A stretch of DNA of 59,204 nt, from NCBI RefSeq assembly GCF_020439865.1, contig NZ_JAGRPF010000028.1, positions 1-59,204 of the forward strand, read 5' to 3'. Shown here in pieces: positions 43,802 to 51,938 of this stretch. Within the stretch, counting starts at the first letter, position 1. Each line of letters begins with the position of its first letter. The translations under genes and the position numbers were made by a program. Source of the stretch: Prosthecobacter sp. (lineage in GTDB: Bacteria > Verrucomicrobiota > Verrucomicrobiia > Verrucomicrobiales > Verrucomicrobiaceae). The notes under the pieces are model-generated. The model was not told where the DNA came from and did not search any database. It saw nothing but the letters and a program-made list of their open reading frames with translations.

Positions 43802-44368
43802 TTACGCTTCTGCCGGCGCGGCGGGTCCGCTGGAAACGATGACGCTGGCGGCGCGCAGGAGGCGGTCCTTGAGTTTGTAGCCGCGGCGTGTCACGCGGAT
43901 GATCGTGCCCTCTGGAACTTCGGCGCTGGCTTCTTGGGCCACCGCCTCGTGAAGGTTGGGGTCGAAGGTCTTGCCCATCGCTTCGACTTCCTGAACACCG
44001 CTGTCACGCAGGAAATCCTGGAGCTGGCGGTTCACCATGCTCATGCCCATGAAAATCATCGACTTCTCCGATTCGGCACGTGCGGCTTCGAGGCCCATGT
44101 CGAAATTGTCGAGAATGGGGAAGAGGGCGCGCAGCAGATCACCGTTGGCGTAGGCGCGGGTTTCCTGGGCCTCACGGGCGGAGCGTTTGCGGAAATTGTC
44201 CAGTTCCGCCTGGCTGCGGTAGGCCATGTCCTTCCAGCGTTCCATTTCCTGGGTCAGCTGCGCAACGGGATCAAGCGGCGGCGCCTCCTCCACGGTTTCG
44301 GGGGCGGCTGGGTTGGGGACTTCTTCGAGAGGTGCTTGCTGGGTCGTCTCGGGACTCGGCTCGGTCAT
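43802..44368 (-). CDS. grpE: Nucleotide exchange factor GrpE
   Basis: 188 residues. An acidic Pro/Glu-rich N-terminus ([13 protein letters not shown]) is followed by the long coiled coil ([31 protein letters not shown]), which contains the family's AELDNFRKR. The C-terminal beta-domain has the [12 protein letters not shown] and [24 protein letters not shown] blocks. It releases ADP from DnaK. Preceded by an RsbU-like phosphatase gene on the same strand with a 30-bp gap, and no CIRCE (HrcA) or other palindrome is seen ahead of it, which suggests stress control through the upstream genes or the convoy promoter. Confidence 0.96.
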   Translation of the reverse strand: MTEPSPETTQQAPLEEVPNPAAPETVEEAPPLDPVAQLTQEMERWKDMAYRSQAELDNFRKRSAREAQETRAYANGDLLRALFPILDNFDMGLEAARAESEKSMIFMGMSMVNRQLQDFLRDSGVQEVEAMGKTFDPNLHEAVAQEASAEVPEGTIIRVTRRGYKLKDRLLRAASVIVSSGPAAPAEA

Positions 44369-44398
44369 AGGTTTTCGCGGGTTTTTGGGGGGCCGCGA

Positions 44399-45847
44399 CT
44401 ATGCCGTCTTCTGCATGGCAATCAAGGTGATGTCGTCATGGGACCGCCGCCCCTTCAAAAAGTGCTCCAGATCGGCGATGATGCCGCCGATCACTGCTTT
44501 GGGGCCGTTCGGAGCGTGCCTGGCCAGTTCCTCTTGGACGCGCTCCTCACCAAATTCCTCCCCTTTGGGATTCATGGCCTCGTTCACGCCGTCGGTGTAG
44601 AGCAGCAGGCAGTCCCCGGGTTCCATCTCGAAACTCTCGTCACTGGTCACTCGTTCAAACACCGCGCCTTTGTCGATGCCGACACCGAGCCCAGGCGGGT
44701 GGATCAGTTCGACCTTGCCGGTCGCCTTGCGCCAAAGCAGGGCGGCGTTGTGCCCTGCCCGCGAAAGGGTGAGCCGGGAGCCGTCTGCGTCCACCACGAC
44801 ATAGGACATGGTGATGAACATGTCCTCACGGATGTCAGGGGCGATGTTCCGGTTCACCGCCGCCAGCACGGCGCTGGGAGAGGCTCCGGTGGGAGCCTTG
44901 GCACGCATCAGGGTGCGGCACATGACGGTGATCATGGCGGCACCGAGGCCCTTGCCGGACACGTCTGCGATTACGGCTCCGAAACGACCGTCTGGCAGGT
45001 CAAAGTAGTCGAAGTAATCCCCGCTGAGCGTTCGTGCGGGAATGTTTTTCCCTGCGATAACAAACCCCGGCACTTCGGGATCGTGCTCTGGCAGCAGCAC
45101 CTTTTGGATCTCGCTGGCGTTGTGCAACTCCTGCTGGTCCATGCGGTGTTTCGCCGCCTCCTGATGTGACATGGCATTGGCCAGCGCGAAGGCGGACTGC
45201 TCAATGAGCGAATTGAAGACCTCAAAGTCGTTGGCGTTGTAGCTGCGGCCGTCTTTGGGTGAGGTGACGGCCAGAACACCGAGCCTGCGCACACCGAAAC
45301 TGAGCGGACCGATCATGGCCGTTACGTTGTGCTGAGTGGGAACCAGCTGATCGCCCAAGCGGGGATCGGCGCCGAGATCGGTCAGCAACTCCGTCTTCTG
45401 CTGCATGAAGATGCCGCCCAGCAGGCCCTGCTGAACGCTTTCAGCATGCATGCGCAGAGTGCTCAGCAGGGTGGCGGAGTTGTCCTGCATCTGCTGCTGC
45501 ACTCGCTCAGGCACGCTGATGAGCGGGGCGCAAAAGTCGGAGTAGTGTCGCGGCACGAGCTGCTGCGTGGCTTCATCGTAGAGGTAGAGGGCGCCGCCGG
45601 TGCTCTGGGTCACGCGAATCGCTCCCTCGACTATCAACCGGTACATGGACGCCTGCTGGTCGTCGCGCCAGATGGCCTCACCGAGGTCGTGCAAGTAGTG
45701 AAACATGCGCCGTTCCTCGGCCACGATGGCCTCCTCCTGGGCACGCAGCGCCGCAATGGCATGCTTTTGCTGCCGTGCGATTTTTGCCAGCATCGCGAGT
45801 CCCGCCGTCAGCAGCACTACGATCAGGACGAGAAGAGCGGTGGTCAT
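44399..45847 (-). CDS. GAF-domain PP2C phosphatase (RsbU/SpoIIE type)
   Basis: 482 residues. One transmembrane helix at the N-terminus (about 1-25), a coiled-coil stretch, a GAF domain (about 60-215), then a PP2C-type SpoIIE/RsbU phosphatase (about 245-480). The phosphatase shows DYFDYFDLPDGRFGAVIADVSGKGLGAA with the metal-binding Asp residues, and later LYTDGVNEAMN. Such enzymes dephosphorylate a STAS anti-sigma antagonist and so release a sigma factor or other target. The next gene upstream encodes exactly such a STAS protein. GAF may sense a small ligand or redox state. Confidence 0.93.
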   Translation of the reverse strand: MTTALLVLIVVLLTAGLAMLAKIARQQKHAIAALRAQEEAIVAEERRMFHYLHDLGEAIWRDDQQASMYRLIVEGAIRVTQSTGGALYLYDEATQQLVPRHYSDFCAPLISVPERVQQQMQDNSATLLSTLRMHAESVQQGLLGGIFMQQKTELLTDLGADPRLGDQLVPTQHNVTAMIGPLSFGVRRLGVLAVTSPKDGRSYNANDFEVFNSLIEQSAFALANAMSHQEAAKHRMDQQELHNASEIQKVLLPEHDPEVPGFVIAGKNIPARTLSGDYFDYFDLPDGRFGAVIADVSGKGLGAAMITVMCRTLMRAKAPTGASPSAVLAAVNRNIAPDIREDMFITMSYVVVDADGSRLTLSRAGHNAALLWRKATGKVELIHPPGLGVGIDKGAVFERVTSDESFEMEPGDCLLLYTDGVNEAMNPKGEEFGEERVQEELARHAPNGPKAVIGGIIADLEHFLKGRRSHDDITLIAMQKTA

Positions 45848-45886
45848 GGGTTGAAACGGCGGTCCCGGCTTATCCGGGCGGGCGCC

Positions 45887-46423
45887 TCAGCTGGAAACAG
45901 CAGCCGTGCCAGCCTCCAGCTCTTTTTCCAAAAACTCGATCACGTCATGAAAGCGGCTTTCATTGGCGGCGCTGACTTCGGCCAGGGCCTGATGTGCAGA
46001 GAGCACATGCTGAGTCTGTACTTCCTTGCATTCGGCGTTCGTCTCCCCGCAGTTTTGCAGTGCGTTGCAGGCCGCGGCACGTTCGTCGGCCCACAGTTTG
46101 CCTTCGCGATCCAGTTCAAGGATGTGATCCAGGCCGAGGCTGGTGAGCAGCTGCAGGTTGCGCTGGTTGGCGTTCAAGACGCTCAGGGATCCGCCTCCCG
46201 ACTCGCGCAGGGTCAGGGCGGCGCCGGTCAACATGCCCAGAAAAGTGGAATCCATCATGGGACAGCGTTCAAGATCCACGACCAGATTCTTCACGCCCTT
46301 CGTGATCACCCGCTGCAGGGCCTTCTTGGCCTGGAGACTGTTTTGAAAAGTGCCTCGTCCGTCAACCCGCATCCAGAACACTCTTCCGATGGTGCCGACA
46401 AGAATATGAGTGGGGGGAGTCAT
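45887..46423 (-). CDS. STAS-domain anti-sigma antagonist-like protein with Cys-rich tail
   Basis: 178 residues from the ATG at 46423. Residues about 5-110 form a STAS domain; the phosphorylation-site motif is DSTFLG with Ser59, in the position of DSSGLG of SpoIIAA/RsbV. The C-terminal 65 residues are an unusual helical extension with three cysteines (CNALQNC, AEC) and an E-rich end. It is probably the substrate of the phosphatase encoded 39 bp downstream. No anti-sigma kinase (RsbW/SpoIIAB type) is encoded nearby, so the switch is incomplete here. Confidence 0.85.
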   Translation of the reverse strand: MTPPTHILVGTIGRVFWMRVDGRGTFQNSLQAKKALQRVITKGVKNLVVDLERCPMMDSTFLGMLTGAALTLRESGGGSLSVLNANQRNLQLLTSLGLDHILELDREGKLWADERAAACNALQNCGETNAECKEVQTQHVLSAHQALAEVSAANESRFHDVIEFLEKELEAGTAAVSS

Positions 46424-46434
46424 GCAGTGCGGGA

Positions 46435-46929
46435 TTAGTTCCAGAGCGCGGACTGCTGGCTGACCAGCTCTTCCTTGCCGCGCAGGACGCTCACGCGCCA
46501 CGCGATCACCCGGCCGCTCTTCTGATACTCCTGGCCGGTCACCTGGAATTTGGAAACGTTGTGACGATGAATGTCGTCGACGACCTGCTCCTGCACGCGC
46601 TTGGTCAGTCCGGAATGTGTCTGCAGATATTCGAATCTCACGGTGACCGGGCCGGTGCGGTCGTCGGCCTTCCAGAAGATCGTGTAGTAGTGGCCGAAGC
46701 GGTCGATGATTTCATTCTTGGTCACCCCGCCGAAGAGGTGATGCTGGCGCTCAAACAAAATGGTCGGATCCACGCTCCGGGGCACGTGGTTTGGCATCAG
46801 GTGATAATATTTCACCTTGGCGATACGGCCTCCGGGGCCATTCACCGCACTGGAACACGACGAGAGGCAAAACATCAGGATGGCAAGGCATCCGAAGCGG
46901 AAGCAGGAGGTGCGTGTCTCGGTCGTCAT
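46435..46929 (-). CDS. Lipoprotein of unknown function
   Basis: 164 residues. Lipoprotein signal with lipobox LSSC (Cys25). The mature part is polar and aromatic (KYYHLMPNHVPRSVDP, FGHYYTIFWKADD) and resembles the small envelope lipoproteins that Verrucomicrobia carry near stress genes; I do not recognise a family. It is the first gene after a consensus -35 box and is followed within 11 bp by the STAS gene, so it probably heads the signalling/chaperone transcript. Confidence 0.72.
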   Translation of the reverse strand: MTTETRTSCFRFGCLAILMFCLSSCSSAVNGPGGRIAKVKYYHLMPNHVPRSVDPTILFERQHHLFGGVTKNEIIDRFGHYYTIFWKADDRTGPVTVRFEYLQTHSGLTKRVQEQVVDDIHRHNVSKFQVTGQEYQKSGRVIAWRVSVLRGKEELVSQQSALWN

Positions 46930-46937
46930 GGAGTGTG

Positions 46938-46966
46938 GAATATTGAATCAGGACGCTTGATGTCAA
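46938..46966 (-). promoter_or_regulatory. Probable sigma-70 promoter of the lipoprotein-STAS-rsbU-grpE-dnaJ run
   Basis: On the minus strand TTGACA (46966-46961) is followed by 17 bp and ATATTC (46943-46938), or 16 bp and AATATT. The -35 is exact, the -10 imperfect. The ATG at 46929 lies 8 bp after the -10, so the message would be nearly leaderless. Confidence 0.45.
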
Positions 46967-47002
46967 CGTCCCCCTTTGATTCTTCATCAACTCTTCTGAA
47001 AT

Positions 47003-49336
47003 TCACAAAAGTGAGACAGGATCGACATCCCACGTCACGATCACATCCGCCGGCAGCTTGGTGGCCTGGACCACCTGCTGGATGTGGCGGCACAGCGGAC
47101 GGATCTTGAGCGCCCGCAGCAGGAGCTGGTAGCGGAACTGCCCGTGCGCCTTCGCCATTGCGCAGGGGGCGGGCTCTCCCATGATCACGTCATCCGGCAA
47201 ACCTTCCAGCAACCGCCGGTGCAGGGTCTGCAGAGCGAATTCCGCCATGTTTTCGTGCTTTCCGCGGCTCGCCAGGAGCACGACGTGTGTGTAAGGCGGG
47301 TAGTGGAAAGCGCGTCGCTGTTCCAGTTCCTGCTCGGCGAAGCCTTCGAAGTCGTTGTGGCGGGAAAACTGCACCGCAGGGCTGTGAGGCGCGTAGGTTT
47401 GAACCACGACCTCTCCTTTCACCTCCCCGCGTCCGGCCCGGCCCGCCACTTGTACCAGAAGCTGCAGCGTGCGTTCGGCGGCCCGGAAGTCAGGCAGGTT
47501 CAGCGCCAGATCGGCATTCAGGACGCCCACGAGTGTTACATTGGGGAAATCGAGGCCCTTGGCGATCATCTGTGTGCCAATGATGAGATCAATCTTCTGG
47601 GCCCGGAAGTCCCGCAGCAGATCGCGAAGTTGGTTTTTTCGCTGGATCGTGTCCGTGTCCACACGCGCGATTCGCGCCTGCGGAAACACTTCCCGAACTG
47701 CGGTTTCGACGCGCTCGGTGCCAAATCCTGCAAACTTGAGCCCCGGCTCGTGGCAGGAAGGGCATTTCGAGGGTGGCATCCGCCGGGATCCGCAGACGTG
47801 GCAGACGAGCCGGTTCTCGTGCTTGTGCAGGGTCATGGGGATGCTGCAATCCTGGCACTGCACGGTTTCACCACAGGACAGGCAGGTCAGCGAGGTATTG
47901 AATCCGCGCCGGTTCAAAAACAGGATCGTCTGCTCCTTCTTCTCCAGACGTGAGGTGATCGCCGCACGCAGCTTCTCAGAGAGGATTCCGGCGTTCGCCA
48001 CGCTCACTCCGGTGCCTTTGCGCCGCTCCATCCGCATGTCCACGACCCGGATCAGCGGCAGCGTGCGGCCGTCCGTGCGCTGCATCAGCTTCAAGAGTTC
48101 GTACTTCCCGCTGGTCGCGTTCTCGAAGGATTCGAGGCTCGGTGTCGCGCTGCCGAGCAGGACGACACACTTTTCGATGCTGCCACGCACCACGGCGACG
48201 TCCCGCGCATGATAGCGCGGCGTTTCGTCCTGCTTGAACGAAGGTTCGTGTTCCTCATCCACAATGATGATGCCCAGCTTTTCCAGCGGCGCGAAAATGG
48301 CGCTGCGTGCACCGATCACGATATCGGCGCGTCCTTCGTGAATCTTGAACCACTCATCGTGGCGTTCGCCATCGCTCAGGTGGCTGTGCAGCACCGCGAT
48401 GCGTCCGCTGCGATCGGAGAAGCGTGCCTTGAAACGCTCGATCGTCTGTGGTGTCAGCGCGATTTCGGGCACCAGCACCAGCGCCGTGTCTCCGCGCTCG
48501 AGCACACGTGCGATGGACTGAAGGTACACCTCCGTTTTTCCGCTGCCGGTGATGCCGTGCAGGAGGATCGGCTTCGAGGGCTCTTCAGAGTCAATTGCAG
48601 CGGCGACCCGGTCGTAGGCCGCCTGCTGTTCGCTGGTGAACGTCAGCGCCTGGCTCGGCAGAAATTCTTCGTCGTGAAACGGATCGCGCTCCACACGCAC
48701 TTCGCTGCGCGTGATCCAGCCCGCCTTGAGCAGCGGCTTGAGAATGGTCGCTGCTCGCGGGACGTCTCGGCGGATCTGGCTCAGAGTCGCCTGGCCCCCG
48801 CAACTGCGCAGGATGTCGATTACCCGCGCCTGCATCGGCGCTTTGTGGAGCAGCTTCTCGGATTCTTCCGGCGACGGTTCACGCAATAGTTTGAGATGGC
48901 TGTCCATCACAAAGCTGCCCGGTTTGTCCCGCACCGCCTGCGGCAGCATCGTGCGCAGCACCGTGTGGACCGGCACCACATAGTATTCGGCGATCCAGCG
49001 TGCGAGTTTGATCAGCCCCGGCGTGAACATGGGCCGCTTGGCCACGATGGAAATGATCTCCTTGAGTCTGCCGCGATGTGGCGAATCGTTCAGCAACTCC
49101 AGCACCACCGCATGCATGTGCCGGTTCTGCAGCGGCACGGTCACGCGCGATCCGACGACGATCTCTTCCGCGAGCAGTTCGGGAATGGCATAGTCCAGCT
49201 CTGTCGTCGCAGCGCCTTCGAGCTGCACGCGTGCGACGCGTGTTGTTTCCGGCGGAAGTTCCGGTGCCGCCGCCAGCACGCCGAACAGATCCCTCTGTTT
49301 CGGTTTGGAAGCATCGTTTCGGCTGGGTGGCGGCAT
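47003..49336 (-). CDS. priA: Primosomal replication restart helicase PriA
   Basis: 777 residues. The N-terminal DNA-binding domain is followed by the helicase with Walker A GITGSGKTEVY (about 262-272) and DEEH box VDEEHEPSF (about 355). The zinc domain has eight cysteines (CLSCGETVQCQDCSIPM, CHVCGSRRMPPSKCPSC; about 480-530). The C-terminal helicase lobe includes IIGTQMIAKGLDFP. It reloads the replisome at stalled forks. The last part of the N-terminal start (PPPSRNDASKPKQRD) is poorly conserved, so a slightly later start is possible. It is the first gene of the minus-strand convoy and diverges from cdaA. Confidence 0.96.
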   Translation of the reverse strand: MPPPSRNDASKPKQRDLFGVLAAAPELPPETTRVARVQLEGAATTELDYAIPELLAEEIVVGSRVTVPLQNRHMHAVVLELLNDSPHRGRLKEIISIVAKRPMFTPGLIKLARWIAEYYVVPVHTVLRTMLPQAVRDKPGSFVMDSHLKLLREPSPEESEKLLHKAPMQARVIDILRSCGGQATLSQIRRDVPRAATILKPLLKAGWITRSEVRVERDPFHDEEFLPSQALTFTSEQQAAYDRVAAAIDSEEPSKPILLHGITGSGKTEVYLQSIARVLERGDTALVLVPEIALTPQTIERFKARFSDRSGRIAVLHSHLSDGERHDEWFKIHEGRADIVIGARSAIFAPLEKLGIIIVDEEHEPSFKQDETPRYHARDVAVVRGSIEKCVVLLGSATPSLESFENATSGKYELLKLMQRTDGRTLPLIRVVDMRMERRKGTGVSVANAGILSEKLRAAITSRLEKKEQTILFLNRRGFNTSLTCLSCGETVQCQDCSIPMTLHKHENRLVCHVCGSRRMPPSKCPSCHEPGLKFAGFGTERVETAVREVFPQARIARVDTDTIQRKNQLRDLLRDFRAQKIDLIIGTQMIAKGLDFPNVTLVGVLNADLALNLPDFRAAERTLQLLVQVAGRAGRGEVKGEVVVQTYAPHSPAVQFSRHNDFEGFAEQELEQRRAFHYPPYTHVVLLASRGKHENMAEFALQTLHRRLLEGLPDDVIMGEPAPCAMAKAHGQFRYQLLLRALKIRPLCRHIQQVVQATKLPADVIVTWDVDPVSLL

Positions 49337-49440
49337 GCGGTCACCCTAGCCGCCGTGAATCACACGCCAAAACGATTCTTCTTTTGAGAAACAAACCTGC
49401 CCGTGCCATTGTTTCCACGCAGCAGCACGGAGCGAACGGC

Positions 49441-50247
49441 ATGTGGGATTTTCTGACAAAGCACTGGCGCGACGGCGTGGAGATACTGATCCTCGCCGCG
49501 CTGGCGTATCATGGTTACCTTTTCTTCCGCGCCACCCGTGGTGCGCGCATCCTGACCGGCCTGCTGGTGCTGCTTCTCAGTCTCGCGCTGATCTCCTTGT
49601 TGTTGGAGCTTTCGGTGATCAGCAGCCTCCTTCAGCGCTTTTCCGTCTTCCTTGCCATCGCGCTGGTCATCATCTTTCAGCCGGAGCTGCGCCGCGTGCT
49701 GGCCGAGCTCGGCAGCAGCCGCATTTTTTCCTTCAACCGCCCCGACCCCGAAGCGCTCGACATGCTGATGGAGGCGATGCAGCAGCTCTCGTCGCGACGC
49801 TGCGGTGCTCTGTTTGCTTTGAAGCGTGGCATCGATCTCAAGCCCTATGCCGAATCCGGAGTCGAACTCGACGCCGTGATCTCCAATGAACTAGTCACCA
49901 CCATTTTTCAGCCCAAAACTTCGCTGCACGATGGAGGCGCCATCATCGACCAAGGACGCATTTCCGCGGCCGGTTGTGTGTTTCCTGTGAGTCAGCGTGA
50001 GATTCAGGACCGCGCCATCGGTCTGCGTCATCGTGCCGGCATGGGGATCTCTGAGGAGACGGACGCCATCGCGCTTGTCGTTTCGGAAGAGACCGGTGCG
50101 CTCTCACTTTGCTTCCAGGGCAAGCTGGAGCACGATCTGGAACCCGCGAAGCTGCGCCAGCGGATCAACGAAATTCTCATTGAAGGCTCGGATGCCGCGT
50201 TGGAACCCGAATCGGAGGGCGGTCATGAACTGGGGGCATCGGCTTAA
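49441..50247 (+). CDS. cdaA: Diadenylate cyclase CdaA
   Basis: 268 residues from the ATG at 49441, preceded by GGAG. Three transmembrane helices (about 10-80) anchor a DisA_N/DAC domain that makes c-di-AMP from two ATP. The catalytic motifs are LHDGGAIID (the family DGA is DGG here) and GLRHRAGMG (RHR), followed by ISEETDAIALVVSEETGALS. The gene order cdaA, short CdaR-like, glmM matches the conserved cdaA-cdaR-glmM cluster of Firmicutes, where CdaR and GlmM both control the cyclase. c-di-AMP governs potassium uptake, osmolyte balance and cell wall state. Confidence 0.95.
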   Translation: MWDFLTKHWRDGVEILILAALAYHGYLFFRATRGARILTGLLVLLLSLALISLLLELSVISSLLQRFSVFLAIALVIIFQPELRRVLAELGSSRIFSFNRPDPEALDMLMEAMQQLSSRRCGALFALKRGIDLKPYAESGVELDAVISNELVTTIFQPKTSLHDGGAIIDQGRISAAGCVFPVSQREIQDRAIGLRHRAGMGISEETDAIALVVSEETGALSLCFQGKLEHDLEPAKLRQRINEILIEGSDAALEPESEGGHELGASA

Positions 50248-50542
50248 AGAACTCATCACCCGAAACTGGCGGGAGAAGATCATCTCCCTGCTGCTCGCGT
50301 TCTTGTTTTGGTACATGATCAAGGCGCAGGATGCACGGCAGACCCTGCCGTACTCGATGCCGCCTCCTGTGAGGGTGTCGCCTTCGACTTCGCCCGCGCC
50401 GCCACAGCTCACGCCGGTGCTGCCGCCGCCTGTCGAAGTGCCCACTCAACTTGAACCGGTGCTGCCGCCGCCAGACTCGGGCACGGTGCCTGAGAGCGGA
50501 GACGGCGTCGGGATCAGTGGTGCCACCGGGACCGGGCTTTGA
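50225..50542 (+). CDS. Very short CdaR/YbbR-like membrane protein
   Basis: 105 residues; its start lies inside the last 23 bp of cdaA. The N-terminus (RNWREKIISLLLAFLFWYMIK) is close to the first helix of CdaR/YbbR proteins (NWxLKxxSLLLAxLLW). CdaR normally has 300-500 residues with several YbbR domains outside the membrane; here the helix is followed only by about 65 residues of Pro-rich low complexity (PPPVEVPTQLEPVLPPPD). I see no frameshift or second frame restoring YbbR domains. It could be a minimal regulator that touches CdaA through its helix, with the proline tail reaching the periplasm. Confidence 0.7.
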   Translation: MNWGHRLKELITRNWREKIISLLLAFLFWYMIKAQDARQTLPYSMPPPVRVSPSTSPAPPQLTPVLPPPVEVPTQLEPVLPPPDSGTVPESGDGVGISGATGTGL

Positions 50543-50576
50543 CACTCCGGAAGTCCTGCGCTAGAACCGCCGTCCT

Positions 50577-51938
50577 ATGTCTGAAAAGCGCCAGTTCTTC
50601 GGCACCGACGGCGTTCGTGCCGTGGCCAATCGTCATCCCATGACTCCCGAGTTCGTCATGCGGCTCGCCCAGGCGGCTGCCGTCGTGCTCGGAGGGAAAC
50701 CGGAGGGCGGAGAGCGCCCGAAAGCAGTCCTGGGCCGCGATACCCGTGCCTCGGGTGAAATGTTGGAGTGCGCGCTCGCCGCCGGACTCAATTCCGCCGG
50801 TGTCGATGTCATTCTCGCCGGCCAGCTTCCCACGCCGGCCGTGGCCATGCTCAGCGCACAGCTCGGTGCGCAGATGGGCGTCATTGTTTCGGCCTCGCAC
50901 AACCCGTTTAAGGACAACGGCGTCAAATTCGTGCACGGCGACGGCCACAAGCTTGACGACAAGACCGAGATCGCGATTGAGAAATTCGTGCTCGGTTCGG
51001 AGGACACGCCGCGTCCTGAGGGCCGTGGCATCGGCCGCATTACCCAGCTAGCAGACGGCGCGGAGCGTTACATCGCCCACGCAGTCGCTTCGATGGAAGG
51101 CGTGCGCCTCGACGGCATGCGCGTCGCTCTCGACAATGCGCATGGAGCGTCCTCCTACACCAGCGCTCTGGCTTTGGAGCAGCTCGGCGCGGATGTTTCC
51201 GTTTTTCACAGCGAGCCGGATGGCTTCAACATCAACGAGGAGTGCGGCTGCACTCACGCCGAGGAAATCGAGCGCATCGTGCGTCAATCGCAGGCGCAGG
51301 CAGGCATCGCGCACGACGGCGACGCCGACCGCATTGCACTCTGCGATGAAGAGGCTATCGCACTCGACGGCGACGAGCTGATGGCCATCGCCGCCGAGTC
51401 CATGCTGCGCAAAGGCACGCTCAAGCAGAACACGCTCGCGGTCACCATCATGAGCAACTACGGCCTCGACGACCTCGTCTCCCGCCTCGGTGGGCGTGTT
51501 ATTCGCACCGGCGTCGGTGATCGTTACGTGCTCGAAGAAATGCGCAGCCGCGGATTGAACCTAGGCGGCGAGCAGAGCGGCCACATCATTTTCGGTGACT
51601 GGGCCACCACCGGCGACGGCCTCATCGCCGGCCTGCAGGTGCTCCGCATCATGAAGGAGACCGGCGAACCGCTCAGCCAGCTCCGCAAGTGCTTGAAAAA
51701 ATTCCCGCAGTGCGCGCGCAACCTCCGCGTTCGGACGAAGCCGCCGATTGACCAGCTCGTTGAAGCGCAGAAGATCATCAAGGAGACCGAGAAGAAGCTC
51801 GGCGACTACGGTCGTGTGCTTCTGCGCTACTCTGGCACCGAATCGCTCATCCGATTGCTCGTCGAAGGCCGCGATGTCGAATACCTCGAAGCGCAGGCGG
51901 ATAAAATTGCCTCCGCGGTGCTGGCACAAATCGGCTGA
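50577..51938 (+). CDS. glmM: Phosphoglucosamine mutase
   Basis: 453 residues, the normal length. It converts glucosamine-6-phosphate to glucosamine-1-phosphate, needed for UDP-GlcNAc and peptidoglycan. The active-site phosphoserine is Ser107 in SASHNPFKDNGVKF; the metal-binding loop is HDGDADR, and the sugar-binding loop is GGEQSGHII. The C-terminal phosphate site is LLRYSGTESLIRLL. In Firmicutes GlmM binds and inhibits CdaA, linking cell wall precursor supply to c-di-AMP, and the gene order here suggests the same link. It is coupled to bioD by a 1-bp stop-start overlap (TGATG). Confidence 0.97.
   Translation: MSEKRQFFGTDGVRAVANRHPMTPEFVMRLAQAAAVVLGGKPEGGERPKAVLGRDTRASGEMLECALAAGLNSAGVDVILAGQLPTPAVAMLSAQLGAQMGVIVSASHNPFKDNGVKFVHGDGHKLDDKTEIAIEKFVLGSEDTPRPEGRGIGRITQLADGAERYIAHAVASMEGVRLDGMRVALDNAHGASSYTSALALEQLGADVSVFHSEPDGFNINEECGCTHAEEIERIVRQSQAQAGIAHDGDADRIALCDEEAIALDGDELMAIAAESMLRKGTLKQNTLAVTIMSNYGLDDLVSRLGGRVIRTGVGDRYVLEEMRSRGLNLGGEQSGHIIFGDWATTGDGLIAGLQVLRIMKETGEPLSQLRKCLKKFPQCARNLRVRTKPPIDQLVEAQKIIKETEKKLGDYGRVLLRYSGTESLIRLLVEGRDVEYLEAQADKIASAVLAQIG

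Noticed and set aside
44369..44398. CIRCE/HrcA operator before grpE
   Set aside because: The gap is only 30 bp and contains no TTAGCACTC-type inverted repeat.
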